16,435 bases of DNA from Brevundimonas sp. UBA7534 (GCF_002479325.1 NZ_DLMO01000035.1:1-16435), one strand, 5' to 3'. Counted from the stretch's first letter, positions 1 to 9,289 are shown. Notes: a model not told the origin generated them from the letters alone. Program-made: numbers and translations.

Positions 1-213
1 GGCGACCTGACGCTGGCGGCCGGCTCCATGCTCAATATGGAACTGGGCGCGCCCGGCTTCAGCGACCGCATCAACGTCAGCGGCGACCTGTCGCTGGACG
101 GAACGCTGAACCTGAGCCAGAGCCTGAACGCCGCCGACGGCGCCGTCGGGCTGGGCTATTATCGTCTGATGACCTATGGCGGCGCGCTGGGCGGCGCCGG
201 TCTGGCGGTCGGC
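1..213 (+). CDS. autotransporter-like passenger fragment (3' part, both ends missing)
   Basis: Frame 1 is open from the first base and reads as the distal passenger region of an outer-membrane autotransporter. It shows a GDLTLAAGSMLNMELG strand, then DRINVSGDLSLDGTLNLSQ, then GYYRLMTYGGAL, a pattern typical of the beta-helix repeats just before the barrel domain. Such proteins are exported by Sec and display the passenger on the cell surface. The gene begins before the window. After about base 213 the frame stays open, but the peptide (RERPRQRIDH...) is the antisense of dapF and no longer autotransporter-like, so the barrel is absent. The + strand frame continues to base 1278 only because of high GC. 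I infer a truncated gene or a chimeric join. The family call is moderately sure; the exact end is uncertain within the overlap at 196-213. Confidence 0.55.
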
Positions 214-321
214 CAGGGCGCGCACCTGGTCCTCCGAGGGCGTGAACGGCCGCGCCAGCGCATCGACCACGACGAAGTCGTTGCCGGCGCCGTTCATCTT
301 GACGAAGGGACGAGAGGTCAT
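196..321 (-). pseudogene. dapF: diaminopimelate epimerase, N-terminal fragment (truncated)
   Basis: Read on the minus strand from the ATG at 321, the peptide begins MTSRPFVKMNGAGNDFVVVD and continues to ALADRQTG. This is the characteristic DapF start (FxKMxGxGNDFxxVD, then LADRxxGIGCDQ). DapF interconverts LL- and meso-diaminopimelate for lysine and peptidoglycan synthesis. A GCGAGG ribosome site lies about 5 nt before the ATG, so the 5' end looks intact. After ADRQTG the expected IGCDQ, with the first catalytic cysteine region, is replaced by AAQRAAIGH, which is the antisense of the autotransporter sequence. Only about 42 codons of a gene usually near 270-280 codons remain. Because dapF is normally essential, a full copy probably exists elsewhere, or this is an assembly chimera near a contig edge. 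Confidence 0.75.
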
Positions 322-472
322 GCCTCGCCATATAGTCGGATGCGTCGTTCGGCGAAATCTCTGACCGGTTTCGACCGTTCGGCGGTCGGAAGCGTTGGAC
401 AGACGGCGCGCCAGACGATTGAGTGGCGCCCGACAACGGACGCCGGCGCAGCCGGGACCAGCGGATACCGAT

Positions 473-1288
473 TTGCCCTCCACCAAAGCCTCTGCCGACT
501 CCAATGGCCATCCGCGGGACGACGGGCTGCGCCTGCGGGCCAGGCTGCGCTACCTCTACCAGGGCTCGCACCCGCCGGCGGTGCGGTTCCGGCTGACGGT
601 CATCGTCATCGACCTGGCCATCATCGGCTTCTTCCTGGCCGCGCCGATCCTCAGGAACATGGGCTGGGCCTTCTATGTCATCGACTATCTAATCGCCGCG
701 CTCCTCGCGATCGACCTGGCGGCGCGGGCCTACGCCTGGTCCGACATCAAGGACTGGCTGAAGCGGCCGATCGTCTGGGTGGACCTGTTCGTCCTGGCGA
801 CCCTTCTGTTCCCCACATGGTTGTTCAACCTGGGCTTCCTGCGGATGCTGCGGCTGTGGACCCTGCTGAACTCGGACTTCTTCTGGCGCACCGTGGGCCG
901 CAGGTTCGACGACACCCGCGTCGAGGAGATCACGCGCGCCCTGGCCAATCTGGTGACCTTCGTCTTCGTGGCGACCGGCTTCGTCTATGCGACCTTCCGG
1001 GGGCACGACGGCATCGCCGGCTATGTCGACGCGCTCTATTTCACCGTGGCCACCCTGACCACCACCGGCTTCGGCGACGTGACCCTGCCGGGGCCATGGG
1101 GGCGGCTGTTGTCCATCGCCATCATGCTGGTGGGCATCACCCTGTTCCTGCGTCTGGCCCAGGCCTTCATCCGTCCCAGCAAGGTCGCCTACCCCTGCGA
1201 CCGTTGCGGCCTGCAGAAGCACGACCCCGACGCCGTCCACTGCAAGGCCTGCGGCAATCTGCTGTGCATCCCCGATGACGGAAGATGA
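473..1288 (+). CDS. voltage-gated-like potassium channel protein with C-terminal zinc ribbon
   Basis: A 271-aa inner-membrane protein with six hydrophobic segments (about residues 41-58, 66-85, 99-116, 120-132, 158-174, 210-232) in an S1-S6 arrangement. The pore loop carries the selectivity-filter motif TTTGFGDV at 196-203, typical of K+ channels. The S4-like helix (LGFLRMLRLWTLL) has only two arginines, so strong voltage sensing is doubtful. The C-terminus has two Cys pairs (C242/C245 and C257/C260, PCDRCG...HCKACG), a likely cytoplasmic zinc ribbon. I chose the TTG at 473 because third codon positions become strongly GC-rich only from there; an upstream TTG at 395 extends the frame but codes poorly. 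AGCGGA at suitable spacing is a weak ribosome site. It is transcribed away from the dapF fragment. The family is well supported, the start less so. Confidence 0.83.
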   Translation: MPSTKASADSNGHPRDDGLRLRARLRYLYQGSHPPAVRFRLTVIVIDLAIIGFFLAAPILRNMGWAFYVIDYLIAALLAIDLAARAYAWSDIKDWLKRPIVWVDLFVLATLLFPTWLFNLGFLRMLRLWTLLNSDFFWRTVGRRFDDTRVEEITRALANLVTFVFVATGFVYATFRGHDGIAGYVDALYFTVATLTTTGFGDVTLPGPWGRLLSIAIMLVGITLFLRLAQAFIRPSKVAYPCDRCGLQKHDPDAVHCKACGNLLCIPDDGR

Positions 1289-1370
1289 CAAAGCCGTAAG
1301 GATCGGACCCGCGCCTTGCCGGTCGGGCCGCCGCCGTTAAGGTGCCGCCTTCGTTTTCGGGGACCCCGCC

Positions 1371-3554
1371 ATGATCCGTTCGTCCGCCGCCGCGCTCGCG
1401 GCCCTTCTCGCCTCCAGTTCGTTGAGCGCCGTCGCCATGGCCCAGCCCGCCCCTTCCTCCGCCTCCGCCCAAGCGCCCGCCCCAACGGGTTTCGCCACCA
1501 GCGAGGCGACCGACCCCTACATCTGGCTGGAGGACGTCGAGGGCGCGCGGGCGATGCAGTGGGTGCGCGAACACAACGAAAAGAGCCTGGGCGTGCTGCA
1601 GGGCGATCCGCGCTACGAGCCGCTGCACCAGGAGGCGCTGGCCATCGTCCAGGCCAAGGACCGCATCCCGGGCGTGGGCTTCAACCGGGACGGCACGCTG
1701 AGCAACTTCTGGCAGGACGCGGACCACGTGCGCGGCGTCTGGCGCCAGACCACGGTCGACAGCTTCCGCACCGACGCGCCCCAGTGGGACACCATCCTGG
1801 ACATCGACGCCCTGGCCGCGGCCGAGGACGCCAACTGGGTCTACAAGGGCGTCAACTGCCTGGGCCCCGAGGAGCGCCACTGCCTGGTCAGCCTGTCGAA
1901 CGGCGGCAAGGACGCCACGACGCTGCGCGAATTCGACGCCATAGAGCGCACCTTCGTCGAGGGCGGGATCGTCCTGCCGGAATCCAAGGGCGGGGCGGCC
2001 TGGATCGACCGAGACACGCTGCTGATCTCGCGCGACTTCGGCGCGGGCACCCTGACCGATTCCGGCTATCCGATGACGGTGCGGCTGCTGAAGCGGGGCC
2101 AGGCGCCGGACCAGGCGCCGGTGATCTTCACCGGCCAGCCGACCGACGTGGCCGTGTCCGGCTACACCCTGCGCGACGCCGACGGCGCGGTGAAGGCGGT
2201 GCTGATCAACCGCGCGGTCGACTTCTATTCGTCGGAGACCTGGCGGTTGAGGGACGACGGGTCTCTGGTCCAGCTGGCCCTGCCGGCCAAGTCGGACATC
2301 AACGGCCTGATCGATGGCCGGCTGGTGGTCTCGCTGAAGCAGGACTGGACCGCGCCGTCGGGTCAGGCCTTCCAGACCGGCGATCTGATCGCCTGGCCGC
2401 TGGACGCCTGGCTGGCCGATCCGGCGACGCCGGCGCAGCTGGTGCTGCGCCCGACCGAGCGTCAGTCGGTGGAAGGGATCAACGCCACCCGCCACACCCT
2501 GGTCGTGGCCCTCTATGACAATGTGCGCGGATCGGTGCGGGTCTATCGCCCCGGCGAGACCGAATGGACGCACACGACCCTGGACCTGCCGCAGAACGTC
2601 TCGGTCGGCGTCGGCTCGGCCTCGGAAACCGACGACCGGGTCTTCGTCAGCGTCACCGGCTATCTGAACCCGTCCAGCCTGTGGCTGGCGGACGCCGCGA
2701 CGGGCGATGTCGAACAGATCAAGTCGATGCCGGCCAAGTTCGACGCCACGGGTATGACGGTGGATCAGCATCAGGCCCGCTCGGCCGACGGAACGATGAT
2801 CCCGTACTTCGTGGTGCACAAGGCGGACATGCCGCTGGATGGCTCGAATCCGACGCTGCTCTACGGCTACGGCGGCTTCGAAAGCTCGCTGCTGCCCGGC
2901 TATTCGGCCACGGTCGGCAAGCTGTGGCTGGAGCGGGGCGGCGTCTATGTCATCGCCAATACGCGCGGCGGCGGCGAGTTCGGACCGCGCTGGCACGAGG
3001 CGGCCCTGCAGCAGAACCGCCAGCGCGCGCACGAGGACTTCCAGGCCGTCGCCCTGGACCTGATCGCGCGCGACATCACCAGCCAGCCGCACCTGGGAAT
3101 CATGGGCGGCAGCCAGGGCGGCCTGTTCATGGGAGCGATGCTGACCCAGCGCCCGGACCTGATCAATGCGGCGGTCATCCAGGTGCCTCTGTTCGACATG
3201 CTTCGCTTCCACAAGCTGCTGGCCGGCGCGTCGTGGATCGGCGAATACGGCGACCCGGACATCCCCGAGCAGCGCGCCTGGATCGAGCGGTATTCCCCCT
3301 ATCAGAACCTGCGCGCGGGCCAGCCCTACCCCGAGGTCTTCATCCATACCTCGACCAAGGACGACCGCGTCCACCCCGGCCACGCCCGCAAGGCCGCCGC
3401 GCGGCTTGAGGAACTGGGTTATCCGGTGCTGTTCTACGAAAACACGGACGGCGGCCATGCGGCCGGCGCCAACCTGCAGGAAACGGCGCGCCGCATCGCG
3501 CTGGAATACACCTACCTATCGCGCCGACTGATGGACACGCCGGCGCAGGAATAG
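1371..3554 (+). CDS. secreted prolyl oligopeptidase family (S9A) serine peptidase, copy 1
   Basis: A 727-aa S9A peptidase. Residues 1-24 form a Sec signal peptide with an AMA-Q cleavage site, so it should be periplasmic or secreted. The N-terminal part starts DPYIWLEDVEG, as in prolyl oligopeptidases, followed by a beta-propeller (about 110-450) and the alpha/beta-hydrolase domain (about 470-727). Visible catalytic elements are Ser581 in GGSQGG, the Asp in KDDRVHPGH (664/665) and His696 in DGGHAAG. The YGYGGF oxyanion segment is at 498-503 and RGGGEFG at 532-538. The nucleophile motif has Gln where the family usually has Asn (GGSNGG). These enzymes cleave short peptides, typically after proline; the substrate here is unknown. 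A second copy follows on the same strand after a repeat element, indicating tandem duplication. GGGGA upstream is a plausible ribosome site. Confidence 0.93.
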   Translation: MIRSSAAALAALLASSSLSAVAMAQPAPSSASAQAPAPTGFATSEATDPYIWLEDVEGARAMQWVREHNEKSLGVLQGDPRYEPLHQEALAIVQAKDRIPGVGFNRDGTLSNFWQDADHVRGVWRQTTVDSFRTDAPQWDTILDIDALAAAEDANWVYKGVNCLGPEERHCLVSLSNGGKDATTLREFDAIERTFVEGGIVLPESKGGAAWIDRDTLLISRDFGAGTLTDSGYPMTVRLLKRGQAPDQAPVIFTGQPTDVAVSGYTLRDADGAVKAVLINRAVDFYSSETWRLRDDGSLVQLALPAKSDINGLIDGRLVVSLKQDWTAPSGQAFQTGDLIAWPLDAWLADPATPAQLVLRPTERQSVEGINATRHTLVVALYDNVRGSVRVYRPGETEWTHTTLDLPQNVSVGVGSASETDDRVFVSVTGYLNPSSLWLADAATGDVEQIKSMPAKFDATGMTVDQHQARSADGTMIPYFVVHKADMPLDGSNPTLLYGYGGFESSLLPGYSATVGKLWLERGGVYVIANTRGGGEFGPRWHEAALQQNRQRAHEDFQAVALDLIARDITSQPHLGIMGGSQGGLFMGAMLTQRPDLINAAVIQVPLFDMLRFHKLLAGASWIGEYGDPDIPEQRAWIERYSPYQNLRAGQPYPEVFIHTSTKDDRVHPGHARKAAARLEELGYPVLFYENTDGGHAAGANLQETARRIALEYTYLSRRLMDTPAQE

Positions 3555-3566
3555 TCTTCTTTCCAA

Positions 3567-3694
3567 CCGCTCATCCCGGCGGAAGCCGGGACCCAGTGCT
3601 TTCATGAGCTTCGGCGGCTGGGATGGGGTTGACTGCGAACGGGCGGCGCCGAACGCCCAAAGGTCTGGGTCCCGGCTTCCGCCGGGATGAGCGG
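3567..3694. repeat. paired hairpin repeat with perfect 30-bp inverted arms
   Basis: The arms at 3567-3596 and 3665-3694 are exact reverse complements over 30 bases, and pairing extends to about 36 bases with two mismatches. Each arm is itself a hairpin (CCCGGC-GGAA-GCCGGG). The 68-base centre has no coding signal. The arm core TCATCCCGG...GGGACCCAG matches a style of intergenic palindrome common in alphaproteobacteria. It could act as a terminator or mRNA-stabilising structure after the first peptidase, or be a REP/BIME-like or MITE-like element. The right arm ends within the ribosome-binding region of the next gene. Confidence 0.85.
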
Positions 3695-3698
3695 AGAG
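3692..3698 (+). promoter_or_regulatory. ribosome binding site touching the repeat arm
   Basis: CGGAGAG lies 8 nt before the ATG at 3707. Its first three bases belong to the right arm of the inverted repeat, so folding of the arm could limit access to the site. The regulatory effect is inference. Confidence 0.5.
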
Positions 3699-3706
3699 TT
3701 TAAGCC

Positions 3707-5914
3707 ATGCGTCACCTGATCCTGTCCGCCGCCATTCCGGCCCTGTTGATGGGCGCCTGCGCCACGGCGCCCGTCGCGACCGGCGCCCCGGCGCAGCAGA
3801 GCGCCCAGCGCGGGCCGGCGCCCCACTTCCCCCGCGACCTGACCCCGGCGGGCGTCGCGGCGGCGGACGATCATCTGGCGCTGGAGCAGGTGGACGGCGC
3901 CGAGGCCCAGGCCTTCGTCGCCGAGGAGAACCGCAAGTCCCTGGCCGCCCTCACCGGCGACCCGCGCTACGAGACCTTCCGGGAAGAGGCGCTGGCCATC
4001 CTGACCGCCGAGGACCGCATCCCCATGCCGTCCTTCCTGGGCGACGGGATCGGCAACTTCTGGCAGGACGCGGCCAATCCCAAGGGCGTGTGGCGGCGCA
4101 CGACGCTGGACAGCTACCGCACCGCCCAGCCGCGCTGGGAGACGCTGCTGGACATCGACGCCCTGGCCAAGGCCGAGGGCAAGGACTGGGTGTTCAAGGG
4201 GGCCGACTGCCTGGCCCCGGACGAGACCCGCTGCCTGGTCAACCTGTCGGACGGCGGCAAGGACGCGGTGGTCGTGCGAGAGTTCGACCTCACGACCAAG
4301 ACCTTCCTCGCCGACGGCTTCAACCTGCCGGAGGGCAAGCATCGCATCGAATGGCTTGACCGCGACACCCTTCTGGTCGCCACCGACTTCGGCGCCGGAA
4401 CGATGACCGAATCCGGCTATCCCTTCATCGTCAAGACGTTGAAGCGCGGCCAGGCCCTGGCCCAGGCGACCGAGGTCTATCGCGGCGAGCAGGGCGACGG
4501 CGGCTACGGCGTCAGCCCGGCGGTCTATCGTGACAAGGACGGGGCGGTTCAGGCCGTCATCATCACCCGTCCGCTGGACACCTTCCGGTCCGAGACATGG
4601 GAGCTGGCGAACGGTCGGCCGGTGAAGCTGGCGACGCCGGCGCGGGTGTCGATCCACGGCGTGCTGGGCGGCCGGCTGGTGTTCTCGGCCGAGGAGAACT
4701 GGTCGTTCGGCGGCCGCGAGCGTCGGTCGGGCGACCTGCTGGCCGTGCCGCTGGCGGCGCTTCGCGGGGAAGCGAGCGCCAGCGCGGCGACGACCAGCGA
4801 CGCCGCCGAGCTGGTCCTCCGCCCCGAGGCGCGCCAGGCCGTGTCCGACGTGCGGGTGCTGTCGGACCGTCTGGTCGTCGCCTACACGGACAACGTCCGG
4901 GGCCGCGCGGCCGTGTTCAGCGACCGGGGCGGTCAAGCGTGGGGGCGCGTCGACATCGCCGTGCCGGACAACCTCGCGGTCGGCCTGGGCGATTCCTCCA
5001 AGTCGCGCGGAGAGGTCTTCGTCTCCACCCAGGGCTTCCTGGTTCCGCCGACGCTCAGCCTGGCCGACGCCGACGCCGCCACCCTGACGGCGTTGAAGTC
5101 CGCGCCGGCCAAGTTCGACGCCGTCCGCGACGTGACCGAACAGTATGAGGCGACCTCGACCGACGGGACCAAGATTCCCTACTTCATCACCCGCCCGCGC
5201 GACCTGGCGATGGACGGGACGGCGCCGACCATTCTGTTCGGCTATGGCGGCTTCCAGATCAGTTTGAACCCCGCCTACAAGCCCGAGATGGGCAAGCTGT
5301 GGCTGGAGCGCGGCGGCGTCTTCGTCCAGGCCAACATCCGCGGCGGCGGCGAGTTCGGGCCGGACTGGCATCAGGCGGCGCTGGACGGGAACCGGCAACG
5401 CGCCTTCGACGACTTCGCCGCCGTCGCCCGCGACCTGGAGCGGCGCGGCATCACCAGCCCGCGTCACCTCGGCATCTACGGCCGATCGAACGGCGGGGTC
5501 CTGACCTCGGTGTCCATCACCCAGCACCCGGAGCTGTTCAACGCGGCGGTGATCGAAAGCCCGCTGATCGACATGCTGCGCTATCACGAGCTGCCGGCCG
5601 GCGCCTCGTGGATCGGCGAATACGGCGACCCGCGCATCCCCGAGGAAGCCGAGTGGATCGCGAAATATTCCGCTTATCAGCAGCTGCGACCCGAGGTGGA
5701 CTACCCCCGCGCCTACATCACCACCAACACGCGCGACGATCGGGTGCACCCCGGCCATGCCCGCAAGTTCGCCGCCCGCCTGGGCGACCAGGGCCACGAC
5801 CATCTCTATTATGAGGACACCGCCGGCGGTCACTCCAACGACGCCGACCCGGTGGCCAATGCCCGGCGCTGGGCTCGCCACTACGTCTATCTGGCTCAAC
5901 AGCTGATGGACTGA
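3707..5914 (+). CDS. prolyl oligopeptidase family (S9A) serine peptidase, copy 2, probable lipoprotein
   Basis: A 735-aa paralogue of the preceding peptidase with long matched blocks (GNFWQDA, WIGEYGDP, LWLERGGV, NGGKDA/DGGKDA). The N-terminus MRHLILSAAIPALLMGAC ends in a lipobox-like sequence at Cys18. Met at -3 is not ideal, but a lipid anchor is likely, whereas copy 1 has an ordinary signal peptide. The propeller is about residues 115-465 and the hydrolase domain 480-735. Catalytic elements are Ser594 in GRSNGG (the usual Asn is present), the Asp in RDDRVHPGH (677/678) and His709 in AGGHSND. FGYGGF is at 511-516 and RGGGEFG at 545-551. Function is peptide hydrolysis in the periplasm, with unknown substrate. 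The different anchoring suggests the two copies work in different places. Confidence 0.93.
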   Translation: MRHLILSAAIPALLMGACATAPVATGAPAQQSAQRGPAPHFPRDLTPAGVAAADDHLALEQVDGAEAQAFVAEENRKSLAALTGDPRYETFREEALAILTAEDRIPMPSFLGDGIGNFWQDAANPKGVWRRTTLDSYRTAQPRWETLLDIDALAKAEGKDWVFKGADCLAPDETRCLVNLSDGGKDAVVVREFDLTTKTFLADGFNLPEGKHRIEWLDRDTLLVATDFGAGTMTESGYPFIVKTLKRGQALAQATEVYRGEQGDGGYGVSPAVYRDKDGAVQAVIITRPLDTFRSETWELANGRPVKLATPARVSIHGVLGGRLVFSAEENWSFGGRERRSGDLLAVPLAALRGEASASAATTSDAAELVLRPEARQAVSDVRVLSDRLVVAYTDNVRGRAAVFSDRGGQAWGRVDIAVPDNLAVGLGDSSKSRGEVFVSTQGFLVPPTLSLADADAATLTALKSAPAKFDAVRDVTEQYEATSTDGTKIPYFITRPRDLAMDGTAPTILFGYGGFQISLNPAYKPEMGKLWLERGGVFVQANIRGGGEFGPDWHQAALDGNRQRAFDDFAAVARDLERRGITSPRHLGIYGRSNGGVLTSVSITQHPELFNAAVIESPLIDMLRYHELPAGASWIGEYGDPRIPEEAEWIAKYSAYQQLRPEVDYPRAYITTNTRDDRVHPGHARKFAARLGDQGHDHLYYEDTAGGHSNDADPVANARRWARHYVYLAQQLMD

Positions 5915-5920
5915 CACGAA

Positions 5921-5946
5921 AAAGGGGAGCCGCATCGGCGGCTCCC
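5921..5946 (-). terminator. rho-independent terminator of the typA transcript
   Basis: A perfect 9-bp stem (GGGAGCCGC, loop ATCG, GCGGCTCCC at 5925-5946) is followed on the minus strand by a run of five T (positions 5923 down to 5919). It lies just past the stop of the small cysteine-rich gene and so ends the typA operon. The hairpin also sits 10 bases after the + strand peptidase stop and may serve both sides, though that side has no T-run. Confidence 0.82.
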
Positions 5947-5949
5947 TAA

Positions 5950-6189
5950 TCACTCCTCCTCGGGAGGGAGTGACGAAAGATCGATCGGACCGATCTCGGG
6001 CAGCTCTTTTCCGCACCAAGGGCAGAAGCTGATCTCGATAATCGAGCTCGAACCATCGTGGACAATCAGGCCGAACCCGCCGCGAACCTGGGCGATCAGA
6101 GCGTCGGGGCAGTCGAATCTGTCCGCGTGTTGATCGCATGTCTGGCCCAGGTCGTAGGCCATCCGTTCGCAGCAGGTGTTGTCGACCAC
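5950..6189 (-). CDS. small cysteine-rich protein, DUF6980-like
   Basis: A 79-aa acidic protein beginning VVDNTCCERMAYDLGQ from a GTG at 6189. Cysteines C6, C7, C18 and C27 plus the C-terminal FCPWCG (C56, C59) suggest metal binding, probably zinc. The layout CCE...C...C...FCPWCGKxLP resembles the uncharacterised DUF6980 family, named from memory and not searched. The GTG lies two bases after the typA stop with no clear ribosome site of its own, so translation is probably coupled to typA. The open frame extends upstream inside typA but matches nothing there. It has no signal peptide and should be cytoplasmic. Function unknown. Confidence 0.72.
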   Translation of the reverse strand: MVDNTCCERMAYDLGQTCDQHADRFDCPDALIAQVRGGFGLIVHDGSSSIIEISFCPWCGKELPEIGPIDLSSLPPEEE

Positions 6190-6191
6190 GG

Positions 6192-8024
<1,833 letters not shown>

Positions 8025-8169
8025 TTTGGGCTCGGGCGGACTGTGTTCGGCCGCGGGATATCCGCGCCGCTGCAGAAAGGTGCAGGTAAATGGGGGGAGT
8101 GTTCGGGGCGCCTCTTACAGGCAAGTGCTCGCGAACGCCAGTGCAGGCGCGCCACGGCGCTGGGACGGG

Positions 8170-8877
8170 TCAGCCGGCCCGAGGGCGGAAGACGTCGCCG
8201 GCGCGGTAGCATTCGCAGGCGGCGTGCTCCAGGGCGTCGCGGTCCAGCACCGTGATGCGGCCGCGCGAATAGGCGATGGCCCCCGCCTTCTGCAGTCCCT
8301 GCGCCGCCTCGTTCACCGTGGTGCGCTGCGAGCCCAGCATCGAGGCCAGATACTCCTGGGTCAGGTTCAGGGTGTCGCCCTCGACCCGGTCGTGGCAGCG
8401 CAGCAGCCACTTGGCGAAGCGACGCCCGGCGTGATGCAGGGCGTTGCAGGCGGCGGACTGTTCCAGCTCTCCCTGCAGCCGGGCCAAGTAGTCGGCAAGG
8501 CTGTCGCGGACGGCGGGGCGCTGGGCGGCCAGCACGCGCAGGCGCTGGGCCTCCACGCGTTGGGCCGAGCCGGCGACCTGGGCCACGCTGCGGGTGTGGG
8601 CGCGTTGGGGGGTCAGGGCCGCGACCACGCCCAGCACGCCCTCTCGTCCGACCATCAGCGTCTCCACCGTGCGCCCGTCCTCCAGCACCGCCACCGAGGA
8701 GCAGAAGCCGCTCTCGATGAAGTGCAGATGCTCGATGGGGTCGTCGGGCTCGGCGAAGACCTGGCCGTGGGCGAAGTCGATCGGCGTCGCGAGGGCCAGC
8801 AGGGCGGCGCGGTCCTCGGGCGCCATGGCGCTGAGCAGGAGATTTCCCGGCGGATGGTGACGCATGAATTCGCGCAT
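8170..8877 (-). CDS. Crp/Fnr family transcriptional regulator
   Basis: A 235-aa cytoplasmic regulator. Residues about 15-110 form a cyclic-nucleotide-binding-type beta-roll (FAHGQVFAEPDDP..HFIESGF...MVGREGVLGVVAAL), then a dimerisation helix, then a winged helix-turn-helix at about 171-205 (NLTQEYLASMLGSQRTTVNE, with GRITVLDRDALE as the wing). No FNR-type N-terminal cysteine cluster is present, so an Fe-S oxygen sensor is unlikely and the ligand is unknown. I start at the ATG at 8877 because the upstream part of the frame (to 8988) has non-coding composition; ATG at 8865 is an alternative, and neither has a strong ribosome site. A palindrome lies 22 bp before the start, suggesting autoregulation, and its near twin lies before the DUF1206 gene. 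Confidence 0.9.
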   Translation of the reverse strand: MREFMRHHPPGNLLLSAMAPEDRAALLALATPIDFAHGQVFAEPDDPIEHLHFIESGFCSSVAVLEDGRTVETLMVGREGVLGVVAALTPQRAHTRSVAQVAGSAQRVEAQRLRVLAAQRPAVRDSLADYLARLQGELEQSAACNALHHAGRRFAKWLLRCHDRVEGDTLNLTQEYLASMLGSQRTTVNEAAQGLQKAGAIAYSRGRITVLDRDALEHAACECYRAGDVFRPRAG

Positions 8878-8899
8878 ACGGCGATTGTTTGAAGGCGTC

Positions 8900-8914
8900 T
8901 GTCGGAACCCGACA
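8900..8914. promoter_or_regulatory. palindromic operator candidate, copy 1 (TGTCGGAACCCGACA)
   Basis: Perfect 6-bp arms (TGTCGG / CCGACA) around a 3-nt spacer, located 22 bp before the Crp/Fnr-type gene. It is identical at 14 of 15 positions to the site at 9233-9247. The conservation and placement suggest a transcription-factor site, perhaps for the regulator itself. The half-site spacing (GTCG-N5-CGAC) differs from the classic Crp/Fnr N6 spacing. Confidence 0.6.
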
Positions 8915-8984
8915 CAGCGTTGCAGTAATTTCGGACCGTTTCTGGGGACAAGTCGTTGAATTCGCGGCTTGTGTACGCGACCGA

Positions 8985-9185
8985 TCACACCGAACCGAGG
9001 TTTGCACGCTCCAGTCGGCCGACGATGCGATCGCCGTCGTGGACCTCCACCCCCGCGCAGGAGGCGTGTCGGGCCAGCAGGGCCGCGGCGGCGCGCAGGG
9101 CGTCGTGATCGTCGGCCCCGTCGTGGAAGTCGAGCAGGGGGCGGCGGCCCTCGTCGTCGAAGAAATGGAGTTCGTAGATGCGCAT
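8985..9185 (-). CDS. small conserved hypothetical protein (DUF6894-like)
   Basis: A 66-aa soluble protein starting MRIYELHFFDDEGRRPLLDF, with DHDALRAAAALLARHA in the middle and VEVHDGDRIVGRLER near the end. This pattern (aromatic beta-strand start, central Ala-rich helix, then a xVxxGxRxVxRL strand) matches small Caulobacterales/Rhizobiales proteins grouped as DUF6894, by memory only. It has no signal peptide or membrane segment. The ATG at 9185 faces away from the DUF1206 gene, and the 104-bp divergent gap contains a 19-bp palindrome. Its stop lies 107 bp before the Crp/Fnr-type regulator start on the same strand. Function unknown. Confidence 0.72.
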   Translation of the reverse strand: MRIYELHFFDDEGRRPLLDFHDGADDHDALRAAAALLARHASCAGVEVHDGDRIVGRLERANLGSV

Positions 9186-9230
9186 TTCAGGCCCCGGACA
9201 GCGCAGGATAGGCCGGATCGGCGACCGGCG

Positions 9231-9249
9231 TCTGTCGGAAGCCGACAGA
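9231..9249. promoter_or_regulatory. palindromic operator candidate, copy 2 (TCTGTCGGAAGCCGACAGA)
   Basis: Perfect 8-bp arms with a 3-nt spacer, in the divergent gap between the 66-aa gene (45 bp away) and the DUF1206 gene (40 bp away). The 15-bp core differs from the site at 8900-8914 by one central base. It is well placed to control both divergent genes. Confidence 0.65.
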
Positions 9250-9289
9250 GGCGGAGCCTTTGCCGTCGGCGCGGCGTTGACGCCCGGTC

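Noticed and set aside
395..472. N-terminal extension of the channel from the TTG at 395
   Set aside because: About 10 of 27 codons end in A or T here, against 4 of 28 just after 473, so this stretch does not look coding.
28..1278. A 416-codon open frame on the + strand
   Set aside because: Only the first ~60 codons look like protein (autotransporter). The rest is antisense of dapF and then an alternate frame of the channel gene, with an Arg/Pro/Ala-rich composition typical of GC-rich shadow frames.
1167..3458. A 763-codon frame antisense to peptidase copy 1
   Set aside because: Arg/Gly/Val/Gln-rich composition without motifs; it mirrors the codon bias of the real S9A gene.
3602..6139. An 845-codon frame antisense to peptidase copy 2
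   Set aside because: Same reason: low-complexity shadow of a clearly real gene with an intact catalytic triad.
8025..8169. Promoter for typA
   Set aside because: CTTGCC-like hexamers occur, but none has a matching -10 at proper spacing; the region has no other clear feature.
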